A DNA stretch of 64,000 nt from Anaspis maculata. Lineage: Eukaryota > Arthropoda > Insecta > Coleoptera > Scraptiidae. Each line of letters starts with the position of its first letter. Position 1 is the first letter of the stretch. The translations under genes and the position numbers were made by a program. Shown one piece after another: positions 11,189 to 20,900 of the stretch. Where the stretch lies: NCBI GenBank assembly GCA_949128115.1, contig OX421964.1, positions 17,322,892 through 17,386,891 on the forward strand, read 5' to 3'. Under the pieces are notes generated by a model. That model had not been told where the DNA came from, searched no databases, and saw only the letters and a list, made by a program, of their open reading frames with translations.

Positions 11189-11209
11189 CATGAATTATTG
11201 TTGTCAGTT
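11174..11209 (+). promoter_or_regulatory. Overlapping poly(A) signal and minor-capsid core promoter
   Basis: AATAAA at 11174-11179 can end the PLA2/pX-protease mRNA. The overlapping ATAAAAAG (from ~11176) lies 30 bp upstream of a consensus initiator TCAGTT (11204-11209, +1 A at 11206). The minor capsid ATG follows at 11210, giving a leader of only 4 nt. Confidence 0.6.
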
Positions 11210-11920
11210 ATGTATCGAACGTTCACCCTCAAAGGTCGACGCTCCAACCTATTCGCAGACTTCTATCCGCCAATCGATCTGAGGTCCGAATATAGCTACT
11301 CATTAGCATTGATCGGATTCCATACCTTCAATAGCATTCCGAACATTGAAGAGCATAAAAACAATAAATTCTATTTCAAGGATCCCGACGATCGGCAATA
11401 TAAGGCAATAGTCATACCAACTGGATCGTATGAAGTGCGTGATTTAGCCGAATACCTGCAGGGGATTCTGAATACTCCCGAGGGATTTATACTCAGAGCA
11501 AATAATAATACGCTGAAGTGCGAGGTTGAATCCGTCTACGACATCGATTTTAGACCTGGGGATAGTATCGGGCCACTATTGGGATTTTCTAAAAAACTTC
11601 CAGCCGGCCAGCCACACTCATCCGACCTAGCCGTGAATATTATAGGTGTGACAACAATTCGAATTGAGTGTAATATTGTAACTGGCTCCTATTACAACGG
11701 GACCCCATCACATACGCTTTATGAATTTGCACCAGCTGTAAATCCGGGAGTCTCGATTAATATTGAACCCCACACGCCCATATACCTACCACTTGGAAAT
11801 CTGCGATATATCGATAACATAACTCTGAATATTGTCGATCAAGACTCGCGCTCGATAAATTTCAGAGACGAGGAAATTGTTGTTAGATTACTGCTTAGGC
11901 GGGATGGGTCTAACGTTTAA
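11210..11920 (+). CDS. mCP: Minor capsid protein (penton, single jelly roll)
   Basis: 236 aa from the first ATG at 11210; the open frame extends four codons further from a TTG, but the ATG directly follows the predicted initiator. It matches the Polinton minor capsid family: an N-terminal strand with a LKGRRSNLFADFYPPI-type motif, SYSLALIGFHTFNSIPNI at ~30-45, and a Pro/Gly-rich C-terminal half ending in charged beta strands. Jelly-roll penton proteins occupy the icosahedral vertices. It lies between the protease and the major capsid gene, the common Polinton order. No defects are seen. Confidence 0.88.
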   Translation: MYRTFTLKGRRSNLFADFYPPIDLRSEYSYSLALIGFHTFNSIPNIEEHKNNKFYFKDPDDRQYKAIVIPTGSYEVRDLAEYLQGILNTPEGFILRANNNTLKCEVESVYDIDFRPGDSIGPLLGFSKKLPAGQPHSSDLAVNIIGVTTIRIECNIVTGSYYNGTPSHTLYEFAPAVNPGVSINIEPHTPIYLPLGNLRYIDNITLNIVDQDSRSINFRDEEIVVRLLLRRDGSNV

Positions 11921-11927
11921 CTGTCAG

Positions 11928-11963
11928 TATAAAAGCCCAACAATTCGATCATTCAATTCAGTT
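11928..11963 (+). promoter_or_regulatory. Core promoter of the major capsid gene
   Basis: TATAAAAG at 11928-11935 and initiator TCAGTT at 11958-11963 (+1 A at 11960), spacing 32 bp: a near-ideal arthropod Pol II promoter. The predicted 65-nt leader has no ATG before 12025. The TATA box begins only 8 bp after the minor capsid stop codon. Confidence 0.8.
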
Positions 11964-12024
11964 CGTGAGACACCGTCAAAGATATCATCCAAATCTCTTC
12001 GAGACCTCCGTGCGCTTGGATACC

Positions 12025-13245
12025 ATGTCAGAAAAATTAGACATATTTGAAGATCCCATCTATGATGAGAGTATTTGGCGAGAGGAAGATCATTCATACT
12101 ACGCGCAGACCTCTACCTTCGGAAATAATGATGAAATTGAGATAGCAATAAATCAACAAGATGCTCTAATTTCATTCCACGATGGGTATCTCTGCATGGA
12201 GTGCGCATTCAATCCGGTCGGACTCGAGGCTCAGGTGCAAGGTGGGGGTGCGTGCGCTCTTTCCAATAATTGCGCCATCAACCTATTTGAGCGCATATCG
12301 TATGAACTCAATGGGTGTGAACTGGATGTGCTTCGCGATCCTGGAACGACAACCGCCATGAGAGGGCTAGCATCATACAGCCCGGATGAGAGTAGGGTTC
12401 TAGCTATTACCGGATGGGATCCGACCAGAGCTGGGATTAGCACCTATAATAATAATGATCGAACGATGAGCTTCAGGATCCCATTGCCATTTCTATTAAA
12501 TATTTTCAATGATTATCGACGCGTGCTGATGGGCCGGCACAAAATCAGACTTGTGAGACGCCGAGTTGATGATAATTGCTATATATCCACTGGGACAAGC
12601 CGCGCGAGCATTGAAATTCGGAAAATATTCATAAAGGTGCGACACGTTTGTCCAAATGATGAATTCAAGCTGCAACTGTTGAAAAGCATTGCTAGTGGTG
12701 CGACATTTAAAATACCATTCCGACGATTTGAATTACACGAGCTGCCAGCGCTGCGAGCTGCCAACAAGGATGTGTGGCCCATCAAGACCAGTCTAAAATT
12801 GGAGAAGCCTACCGCATGTATTGTGGCATATCAGACTAATCGTCGGGATAATCCTAGGGTTGATAGCACCAGATTCGATAACATTGTACTGAGGAATATT
12901 AAACTCTGGTTAAATAGCGTATGCTACCCATTTGAAAATCAAAATTTCGACTTCACAACCAAGAAGTATACCGAGGCATACCAGAATTATTGCGACTTCG
13001 CTAAAAACTTTCTTGGGAAGTCAAATGCTGCGCCGCTGCTAGGGTATGCGGAATTCGAGACTGATCCGATATTCATCATTGACTGCTCCAAACAGATCGA
13101 GTCGCTGCAATCAACTACGGTAGATGTGAAGCTCGAATTTGAATCGGCCGATAATTTCCCGGCAAATACCCGGGCATATGCGCTAATCATACATGATAAG
13201 CTGTATGAATACTCACCGCTACACTCAACAGTTAGAGAGATTCAG

Positions 13246-13248
<3 letters not shown>
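12025..13248 (+). CDS. MCP: Major capsid protein (double jelly roll)
   Basis: 407 aa from ATG 12025 (context TACCATGT). The frame is open upstream to 11965, but that extension starts with GTG near the predicted transcription start. The protein matches Polinton double-jelly-roll major capsid proteins: alternating beta-rich blocks, a conserved N-terminal region with a NCAINLFERISYELNG segment, a hydrophobic helix (LPFLLNIFNDY), and a C-terminal half with long strands ending YALIIHDKLYEYSP. Trimers of this fold build the icosahedral shell in adenoviruses and relatives. It has its own strong promoter and is followed directly by a (TA)n tract. Confidence 0.9.
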
Positions 13249-13284
<36 letters not shown>

Positions 13285-13308
13285 GTTCGCATAGGAAGTC
13301 TCTCATTC
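13249..13308 (+). promoter_or_regulatory. (TA)n microsatellite serving as TATA region plus TCATTC initiator
   Basis: (TA)16 at 13249-13281, followed by TCATTC at 13303-13308 (+1 A at 13305). A TATA at 13273 would be 32 bp upstream. The leader to ATG 13330 is 25 nt. The initiator fits the insect consensus TCA(G/T)T(T/C). Use of a microsatellite as the TATA box is inferred. Confidence 0.5.
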
Positions 13309-13329
13309 CAATACATCAGCAGCCGCGGA

Positions 13330-13836
13330 ATGAGACTTGCAGCAGTCGACATCCAGGGATTCAATACCCCCGAATTTACCCCCAAGGAGATTACACTTAT
13401 ATGGGGATTTGGTGAGGATAATTATGCACACTACCATCTGAAGCCGCCCATTCCATTCGCCGAGCTATCCGAGCGTGATAGATATAATGTGTCATATCTG
13501 GAGCGTAATCATCACGGTCTAAGGTATAGCGATGGCCTGATACCGTATGAAGAGAGCGCGGCTTTGATATATCGAATCATCAGAGACGTGGACATCATCA
13601 TCGTGAAGGGACATCAGAAGAAGCGATTCCTTATGGAGCTGATTCGGGATGATGATGTGAATGTTAGAATAATCGATATTGGAGATGAGATTCATAAGGG
13701 TAAACATCCGGGGCGAGTCAGGTCGAGCCGATGTGTACCACACCAATGTAGTAATCACTTTCTGAAGAGATGTGTTTGCAGTCTAGCTAATTCTATGTTA
13801 CTATATAATTGGATGTTAGATCTACTACCTAAATAA
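13330..13836 (+). CDS. Polinton-associated protein of unknown function, 168 aa
   Basis: An N-terminal strand ending AAVDIQGF, a TPKEITLIWGF block, HYHLKPPIPF, then a HHGLRYSDGLIPYEE block (residues ~60-76), and an IIIVKGHQKKRFLMELI strand-helix. The C-terminal third holds a Cys-rich patch (RCVPHQCSNHFLKRCVC). Proteins of this layout accompany insect Polintons. The acidic DIQGF start and conserved His/Asp positions are reminiscent of DEDD-type exonuclease folds, but this is only a resemblance. It ends on an AATAAA at 13832-13837 that overlaps the stop. Confidence 0.6.
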   Translation: MRLAAVDIQGFNTPEFTPKEITLIWGFGEDNYAHYHLKPPIPFAELSERDRYNVSYLERNHHGLRYSDGLIPYEESAALIYRIIRDVDIIIVKGHQKKRFLMELIRDDDVNVRIIDIGDEIHKGKHPGRVRSSRCVPHQCSNHFLKRCVCSLANSMLLYNWMLDLLPK

Positions 13837-13837
13837 A
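13832..13837 (+). terminator. Poly(A) signal overlapping a stop codon
   Basis: AATAAA overlaps the TAA of the 168-aa gene. It is followed by A-rich tracts (13845-13888) before the next gene. Confidence 0.55.
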
Positions 13838-13954
13838 TGATGCTAAAAAAAAAAATTTAATCGTTTTATTTGATCAAAAAAAAAAAAATCCTTAAATATA
13901 TGCGTGATATGTGTATTGAGCTAGTTCCATCAAGGCCCCGATAGTGATAGCACC

Positions 13955-14962
13955 ATGTCGACCACCGCGAATAATCTGAAGGAGCAAGTAATCGCCGCTA
14001 GAAAGAATGTTCAAAAAAAGTTCCTCCAGCTTCGAATGGATGATGCTGACATGACTGAGGATGTGGGGAAATTAATGCGCCCAATTATTACTCCGCTTGA
14101 AAGAATCATGAAAAATACTGGGATCGCCACGCTAGCCCAATCGGCACAAGTGGGTGCGAGATCATCTCAAATGAGATCGTCATCTGCGACATCACCATCC
14201 CAAACATCTCAAATGCAATCCGCGCAGATGTCCTCAGGCACCTCTTCGCCTGGGGGCTCAAGCTCGAGGCATTCATCTACAGTGGATGAGGGTGATGAGT
14301 CGGTGGAGGGGGAGGCTGGTGATGGTGATGATGATGATCCCATGGTCGAGTCGGACATCGCATCAGCCTCTGTTTTACATGCCGATGATTTCAAGTTCGA
14401 TCTTAGTTCACCGCTAGCCGCACAATTGCTGGATTTACACGAGTCGGGTGAGCAGGGTATTTTAGATCGAACATATGGCCCGAGTATTATTATTCCCGGG
14501 AAAAAATATCGGCTGGGTAGAAGCCCGCTTGAAATCGGCGGGGCGCAGTCCGACATCCTCATTGGGGGACGTAGATTCAGGAGCAGTCCTGGGCTATATG
14601 CTTTGATATTCCTAAGATATCCCAAGGAATACACGCGAATCGATTTCCGACAGTATGGAAAAATACTGGAGCTGAGCAATGCTGCCAGAGCCGGATCCTC
14701 CCCAACCGGGCGAATTATTTCTAATAGGAGTTATAAGTATATAAATATTATCAAGCCGCTGATGAAACCGGTGGAGGGCTCCGGAATGGAATTTTTGCAA
14801 TATACTGGGAAGCCGATTGAATATAGATTCTGGAATGATGTAAATGAGCTCGTCCGGAGATTAGTCCTACTCCATGCATCGCGTAGGGCAGGTAATGACA
14901 GCTGCTCTAATGAGATAATTGCGATAGAGGAGGAGCTTCGAGAAGCTCGTATAATATATTAG
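13955..14962 (+). CDS. Polinton-conserved structural-type protein, 335 aa
   Basis: The start ATG has good context (CACCATGT). Residues 1-65 are helical. Residues ~68-135 are a low-complexity Ser/Gln/Met then Asp/Glu-rich linker. The C-terminal ~200 residues form the conserved domain: DRTYGPSIIIPGKKYRLG, a GGRRFRSSPGLYALIFLRYP block and a FRQYGKILELSNAA block. The same domain occurs in Polintons of many insects, but no biochemical role is known to me. Its position between capsid and integrase genes suggests a virion or packaging role (inference). The final codons contain the TATA-like box of the next gene. Confidence 0.65.
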   Translation: MSTTANNLKEQVIAARKNVQKKFLQLRMDDADMTEDVGKLMRPIITPLERIMKNTGIATLAQSAQVGARSSQMRSSSATSPSQTSQMQSAQMSSGTSSPGGSSSRHSSTVDEGDESVEGEAGDGDDDDPMVESDIASASVLHADDFKFDLSSPLAAQLLDLHESGEQGILDRTYGPSIIIPGKKYRLGRSPLEIGGAQSDILIGGRRFRSSPGLYALIFLRYPKEYTRIDFRQYGKILELSNAARAGSSPTGRIISNRSYKYINIIKPLMKPVEGSGMEFLQYTGKPIEYRFWNDVNELVRRLVLLHASRRAGNDSCSNEIIAIEEELREARIIY

Positions 14963-14985
14963 GAGATAGCTATAGACGATCAGAC
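14950..14985 (+). promoter_or_regulatory. Core promoter embedded in the preceding stop
   Basis: TATAATAT starts at 14950 inside the last codons of the 335-aa gene. A TCAGAC initiator has A at 14982, 32 bp downstream, giving a 14-nt leader to ATG 14996. The initiator departs from consensus at one position. Confidence 0.5.
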
Positions 14986-14995
14986 CACATCAATC

Positions 14996-15337
14996 ATGCC
15001 GATTGACAAGTTCGGACGCGCCTCAGCTATAACATCATCTGCTACCCCTACATCCATCATATATCGTCCGCATTATAAGTTGACTGCTGATGATAGTATT
15101 GATTGGGAAAACCGTCGGCTAACTGGCGTAAAATATCCCGAAGCAATGCAAGACTGTGCGACGAAGGAGTTTGTTGAAGATTATACGGGAAAATTCCTAA
15201 CCAACTTGCGGCTGAAAGTAGATGAGAAAATTGATGCCATACTAACACTTATTGAAGGCATCCCCGTGAATAGCGCTCGACCGGCGACGTCAGAAGTATC
15301 GAGCGGGGTGCAACACAATAGTAGCCGACATGTCTGA
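14996..15337 (+). CDS. Small fibre-like protein, 113 aa
   Basis: It begins MPIDKFGR, a start typical of a small Polinton protein. Residues ~37-60 contain DWENRRLTGVKYPEAMQDC-ATKEFVEDY, which follows the pattern of phage tail-fibre repeats (planar 'N-rI-nv-P-Da-tK-yVd' motif), then a helical stretch (~60-90) suited to a trimeric coiled coil. A minor spike or fibre is therefore the best guess. The C-terminus overlaps the integrase start by 8 nt (ATGTCTGA). Confidence 0.55.
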   Translation: MPIDKFGRASAITSSATPTSIIYRPHYKLTADDSIDWENRRLTGVKYPEAMQDCATKEFVEDYTGKFLTNLRLKVDEKIDAILTLIEGIPVNSARPATSEVSSGVQHNSSRHV

Positions 15338-16295
15338 ACATGCAATCGACATGAATCAGCCCGCCGAAAAGGTTGCGGTGGTCGCTGAGCTGTTTAAACC
15401 TGTCATCAGAAAATTTAGGCGATGCCGTACAATCATAAAGGGGCTGGACGATCTGTGGCAGGCGGATTTGGCCGAATTTCGCGACTATAACAAGAGCAAT
15501 CGGGGATATAATTATGTGCTAGTGGTGATTGACTGTTTTTCAAAATTCCTATGGACAAGGGGCTTGAGAACTAAAAGTGCTAGGGAAGTGTGCGCGGCAA
15601 TGACCGATATATTGCAAAACTCTAATGGGCGGAGCCCAAAGCACTTGCAAACCGATCAGGGTACTGAATTCTTCAATAAGCAGTTTGGAGCTTTAATGCG
15701 GGAATATGGTGTAATTCATTATAATACATATAGTGTAATTAAAGCATCGATGGCTGAGCGTGTCATTAGAACACTAAAATCCCGACTATACAGAGCATTT
15801 ACACTTCATGGAACCCATAATTGGATTGATAAACTATTAGATCAAGCCACGAGTGAATATAATGATAGGAAGCATCGTACAACTGGATTGAAGCCGAATT
15901 CGATTAATAGACGGAACGAGTACAAGGTCCTACGAGAATCGTACACTCATTTGAAGAAGTTTGGGAAAATTAAATTTGCAGTTGGTGATACGGTTCGGGT
16001 TAGCAAGTGTAAACATTTATTTGAGAAGGGTTATACCCCCAATTGGACGACTGAATTGTTTAAAATCTCAAAAGTGAATCCTACTACAGACCCTCCGACA
16101 TATTTACTAGACGATCTCAAGGGGGACCCGATCAGGGGGCGATTCTATGCTGAGGAGCTACAAGCTACAAATCATCCTGAGGTGTATCTAGTGGAGCGGG
16201 TATTGCGGAGGCGGGGGTCTAGGCTATATGTTAAATGGCTGGGCATGCCCACATCGGAGAGCAGCTGGGTCGAGTCCCGAGATGTCATAGTGTGA
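15330..16295 (+). CDS. INT: Retroviral-like integrase with C-terminal chromodomain
   Basis: 321 aa. The rve/RNase H-fold catalytic triad is visible: Asp46 in LWQADL, Asp109 in LQTDQGTEFF, Glu143 in MAERVIRTLK, with 33 residues between the last two. A basic SH3-like region follows (KFAVGDTVRVSK, ~215), then a chromodomain at ~283-318 (VERVLRRRGSRLYVKWLGM...SSWV). Polinton integrases insert the element with 6-bp duplications, as seen here; the chromodomain may direct insertion to histone-marked chromatin. No N-terminal HHCC zinc domain is visible. It overlaps the fibre-like gene by 8 nt; the frame is intact. Confidence 0.95.
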   Translation: MSEHAIDMNQPAEKVAVVAELFKPVIRKFRRCRTIIKGLDDLWQADLAEFRDYNKSNRGYNYVLVVIDCFSKFLWTRGLRTKSAREVCAAMTDILQNSNGRSPKHLQTDQGTEFFNKQFGALMREYGVIHYNTYSVIKASMAERVIRTLKSRLYRAFTLHGTHNWIDKLLDQATSEYNDRKHRTTGLKPNSINRRNEYKVLRESYTHLKKFGKIKFAVGDTVRVSKCKHLFEKGYTPNWTTELFKISKVNPTTDPPTYLLDDLKGDPIRGRFYAEELQATNHPEVYLVERVLRRRGSRLYVKWLGMPTSESSWVESRDVIV

Positions 16296-16339
16296 AGCAG
16301 TTGAATGCGAATCCCCATCGCGTCAAGTTCTACAGCGGC

Positions 16340-17227
16340 ATGTCGAATATGTGCGAGTTTTTTAGTCCTCAAACACTCTTCTACGCTATCCCCGGGGTGG
16401 TAGTGGGGGATGATGAATTCAGTGGTGCGCTGCCGACCTACGCCGAGTTCGAGAATTATTCCTACCTACCGGCTCATCTAAGCAGCTCAACATGCGATCG
16501 TGAGGAAGGGGGTGAAGTTGGTGAATCACATCCGTCGAAGGCAACTATCGAGCTCAAGGAGGGTGACAGCGTCGACGCCATCATCGACCACGATGATGGA
16601 TATAATCCGCTATCCTTCCTGGATCAACTAGTGGACAAGTATGATGAGGCTATTCGACTAGAACGACAATTAATATATCAGACGATTCTTAATGGTGAAT
16701 TTATGAGGATCAGCATCGGGCTAAGTCCAGCCAGAGGCTATCTTCCAACGATAAGTGTCACATCGCTAGCGGACAGTGCCAGTATATCATTCATTTCATA
16801 TGAGTGGTCCGACTTTATGAGCATTATAATGAGTCCGAGACGTCCCGCGGCATCGGATATGATAATATGTGAGAACTTCTCCGTGAAATTTGGTGATGGC
16901 TGCGAGCTGAGATATGTGCATGGTAAAGGCCAAACAATTCATCTGACGCCGGAATTCATCGGAGAGATTTGCCCGATGATTGAACTACTCCAATACAGAC
17001 TGAGTGCATTGGAAGCTTTGAATTTCAAGGATTTTTACAACAACTTCATAAGAAGTCTCAGCCCGCTTCTGGATGAGGAATCGATCGCCGATGCTACATC
17101 AACACGTGGACTGATGTTGAAAATTCTCTATAGTTTTGGCTATAACCAGCAGGCGTCCTGCATGCTAGAGTGCCTACACTTCCACTATAATAAAATTTTA
17201 AATGATATACATAGATTCAATAGCTAG
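16340..17227 (+). CDS. Polinton-associated protein of unknown function, 295 aa
   Basis: ATG 16340 (MSNMCEFFSPQTLFYAIPGV) is preferred because it lies after the integrase stop. The frame is open back to ATG 16235, which would overlap the integrase. There is an acidic low-complexity linker around residues 50-85, then a beta-rich domain with RISIGLSPARGYLPTISV and FISYEWSDFMSIIM, and helical C-terminal segments. I recognise the architecture from other insect Polintons but know no function. It is the last plus-strand gene and is followed by AATAAA at 17271. Confidence 0.6.
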   Translation: MSNMCEFFSPQTLFYAIPGVVVGDDEFSGALPTYAEFENYSYLPAHLSSSTCDREEGGEVGESHPSKATIELKEGDSVDAIIDHDDGYNPLSFLDQLVDKYDEAIRLERQLIYQTILNGEFMRISIGLSPARGYLPTISVTSLADSASISFISYEWSDFMSIIMSPRRPAASDMIICENFSVKFGDGCELRYVHGKGQTIHLTPEFIGEICPMIELLQYRLSALEALNFKDFYNNFIRSLSPLLDEESIADATSTRGLMLKILYSFGYNQQASCMLECLHFHYNKILNDIHRFNS

Positions 17228-17270
17228 TATTTAGCATTGTATCTGACCATGTATTGGATTCGATCTTGAA

Positions 17271-17276
17271 AATAAA
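17271..17276 (+). terminator. Poly(A) signal ending the plus-strand gene block
   Basis: AATAAA 44 nt after the stop of the 295-aa gene, followed by T-rich sequence. Confidence 0.7.
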
Positions 17277-17463
17277 TAATCAATTGAATATTATATATGT
17301 TTTTTTATTTCTACCCGGAGTGCGGGTGAGCATTGATGGTGAATTAGCAAGATAGCGTCAATTCGAGATATTATTAGTTTATGAAATGTCTTGTGATGGC
17401 TCCAAGGGCCATGAATTATCCTAGCAAGTCGGCACTATCGCCATCGAGAACTCATTAAACATC

Positions 17464-17535
17464 GGCTCAGCGGTCTAGAGGTATGATCCCAGCTTTGGGA
17501 GTGGAAGAGCTCGGATTCAAATCCCGGCTGAGCCC
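17464..17535 (+). tRNA. tRNA-Pro(UGG)-like gene inside the Polinton
   Basis: A 72-nt cloverleaf-like sequence. The acceptor stem GGCTCAG/CTGAGCC pairs perfectly, the discriminator is C (as in eukaryotic tRNA-Pro), and the anticodon loop TTTGGGA has anticodon TGG. The T-loop is TTCAAAT, and A-box- and B-box-like promoter elements are present. A run of ten T follows after two bases, a strong Pol III terminator. The anticodon stem (CCAGC/GTGGA) and T stem (TCGGA/CCCGG) contain mismatches, so it may be a diverged or non-decoding tRNA. No CCA is encoded. It lies between the converging gene blocks. Confidence 0.85.
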
Positions 17536-17607
17536 ACTTTTTTTTTTTACCCCTAAACTTTGAAATAATTGGAATAAAGAAAAAATAATGATCGATTGTA
17601 TTATATA

Positions 17608-17613
17608 TTTATT
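17608..17613 (-). terminator. Poly(A) signal of the polymerase transcript
   Basis: AATAAA on the minus strand (TTTATT on plus), about 290 nt beyond the PolB stop, next to an (ATC)n tract. Confidence 0.55.

Positions 17614-17654
<41 letters not shown>
17614..17654. repeat. (ATC)n microsatellite
   Basis: About 13 trinucleotide units between the tRNA-like gene and the PolB 3' end. Confidence 0.9.
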
Positions 17655-17901
17655 TATATCACCAATAATATTGGGAAAAAAATCTACAAACTAATCCTAT
17701 TTCCTATGCACTTAGACATGAAAATAAATACATGTTAATATACATGATGAGTCATAATCAAATCATTGGGATTACTAAATCTAAAAGCTGGAAGTCACAA
17801 ATGGATATCGATATAATCATAAAGAAGTGTCATTCCTGAATCTAAGCGGCCAGTAAGTTTGAAAGTGAGCCATCACAATATCAACATTCCCATTCAAATT
17901 A

Positions 17902-20900
17902 TCACAAATTATTGGGCTCTACCATATCGCCTTCAGCAGGATCCCCCTCGATATTCGGCAGCCTGATATGACCCCAGCTGAGGGTATCATAAGTGCCGGC
18001 TATCATCGATCGTTTATCATCATAATATGATAGAGCCACCTTATTCTGGAGATTTGTGTAGACGTTGTGCAAATGTGATCTAAAGTTGAGCATCTCCCGC
18101 ATAATTTTCTTCCCGGGGATTGTCGCGGCCTCGGTATAGTCGGCCTTCGATAAACCATGCTTGACAGTCGATCTTTTAACCCCCTTTGAACGTTTCACGA
18201 GATCACCTGCAACGTCTACACAATACGCCTTTGGGCCAGTCCCCAAGAACTCCGAAATGATTTTACCGGCGTATTCATCCTTCATCCGCCCGATTACAGA
18301 GCGATTTGGGGTTATACCGTGAATATTATCGAGGTCAAAATTGGATGTGTCGAATTTCTCCAAATTGCTCTGCATGTCATCATAAAAGTTTTCAGTTTCA
18401 ACTTTCAATATGAATGAATCCGTATCCATATAAAGCAGCCGCGCTTTGTCACCATATTTCTTTTTAATAAAATTGTAAAAGAAATCATACATTATATACT
18501 TTGAAAGCTCCAACACTACAAGCCCGCTATAAATTGGCTTATCATAAGTAATTTTAGTTTTGCGCATTTGAATCGCCGCGAAATTCTCGTTAAAAATCGC
18601 GAAGTCCTTGAAGTGCGGCTTCGCAATCCACGCCTCGACTCCGGGCTTTCGCCCAATCGTTTCCCAGTGCGTTGGTAGCTTAAGATCAACATGATCTTCC
18701 CCCGACTCCATGGTCTTTCCATATATCGAGTTATTTTGACCCTTATAATGATCTCTCGCGGATTTACTTGCTGATGCATTTCTGAGGTTAGTATTCAGCT
18801 CGATATATGATCGTAACCATGGCTTCTGGCTAAACGATAAACCCCGATGAATCCTTCTCAATTTCAATCCGTTTTGCAGAACCTGCTGCAGATTCATGTA
18901 GTGTATCAGATAGCGCCGCTTATCACGCAAGTTCGTAATAAGCTTCCGCTGCTTAGACTTGGAATTCGGCGGTATCATACTCTCAACGCAGAACGGTAAC
19001 TCATTATGTAGATCATGGAGCTCCGCCGGATAGTCTAAATCCACCTCAAATAAATATCCAGTGTCCTGGTCAGGTTTATATGACATAATGACATCGACAG
19101 TTATTTGAGATGTATCCGCAATCCACTCGAAGCCCTTATATGGTAAATAGCTACTCATCGCGCATCCATATAGGTTTGTGGCGTCGAGGTACATGATGTA
19201 TGAGGTAGGCTCTGCCGGATTGAAATTTGGTAGAAATTTATTATTGGCCTCGGCTTTCCGAACATTGCACTGACATATACCACCACGGATCCCGCTCTTC
19301 ACAAAATCTAAAATTTCAATTTCTTGAATAAGCTCCAGCTCAATCTTTGTGTAGCGCATCATGGCGGTCCATGACAGCGATGGTGCTGTCAAAAATTGAG
19401 CTGGGTCCAGCCCGTATGCATTTCGAGCGGTCTTTCTGAACTCTTGAAAAATATCAGTGAGAAGTAGGCAGTCCGATTGGAGGTATAGGTCCGAGTATGA
19501 ACCGATTGTCTCACAATTAAAGGTTCTCCAGACGGTTTGGGCTCGGGCATAGTCCGCAGCCGTAATCGCCTCACCATTCAATTTGTTGAAAAAATCCTCC
19601 ATACTCGGTAATGCCCGGAGTTCTAATTTCTCGAACGAGTCCATAAATTCATAAGGGAATACACCCTTCTGCCTGATGAGGCTGAATTTATCATCATCCG
19701 GGAAATACTTGCGAACCTCGACGCAATTATCATCTGACAAGTTTTGAGCCAATTTATCCAGTGAGCTGGATAAGAACCGGAGTGAATCAATGAACCGCAT
19801 TTCAAGGACGATATTTCGGCCATCAATCCGATCGACAACGATGTGACGCGAGAACGAAATGTATGATTCCTTATTCTTTGCGATGGCTTTGATATTCGAA
19901 CCGTGCTCTGCCAATGCTACAATGAATAAATGAGCATCATACTTGCTCAAGTTGTGGCAGATGCACGGTATGAATTTAGGGATTTTGTAATTCAGGTTAC
20001 ATGCCCTGTGGGCAGGACCTCTATATGCTCCGGTTAAGTGACAATGGTCGCGCACCCGAACATCATCTTCACCGAATGGCTCATTGCAAATATGGCATTC
20101 AGCGGACTCATTGAAGTCGATCATTTCCTGAGGGGAAAGTGGCTCCATTGGTATAACAACCTTGAGGTGATCGTCATAGAGCCGCCGAACGTCTGCCTCG
20201 AGCCATTCGATGAAGACCTTCGCCGCATCAGCCCCGCGGTAGTGCCTGTACTCGCTTAGACGATCATTATATGAGCACTTGATATTATAACCGAAGCTAT
20301 AGGGCACATGGAGATTCTGCCTCACAGTGTATGAGTCTGTCTCCTGATTCAGAACTGGTAAATCATCATCCCCCTGATCTGGATGGGGTAAATCATGATG
20401 ATCTAGCGCCATCCGATCTTGTGGGGATGATTCTTTCTTCTTCCTCAGGATTCTATATGTTGGAGCTGCGGGCTGCAATATGCATTCGAAGTCAAAAAAT
20501 ATTGAGAATGGAACCTCCAACTGCTTATCATGACGGTCGAATTTTAGGATGCCGCGCGGAACCTTCCTACCCATCCGATCAGTTCTAAGCCCGACCGGTA
20601 GCTCAACTCGAACCTTACCACATGCATGAAGTCGGTGGTCTGCTAATTTCACCTCACTTGTGAAGTAGCTAAGACAACCATGGCATAGGAATCTAGCATG
20701 TGCATTAGTAGAAAGCTGAGCGCTCAATAATCGAGACATGTTCTTTATGAGACAATAGTGACTCTCCCCATCATTGTTGCTAATGAGTAGTAGGTTAATA
20801 TGCACGGGTCGAGTTTCCGCGGTGAGATAGAGCGGTCCGGCGATCTCATGCCTAGCACCCTCCCCAACCAGGGTATAAACATTCACGGAAATATTGGGAT

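Noticed and set aside
11965..12024. N-terminal extension of the major capsid protein
   Set aside because: Needs GTG initiation 5 nt after the predicted transcription start; ATG 12025 has good context and is the first ATG of the leader.
15330..16295. Integrase as evidence of an LTR retroelement
   Set aside because: No LTRs, gag or reverse transcriptase nearby; chromodomain integrase with 6-bp duplication and capsid/PolB neighbours is the Polinton set.
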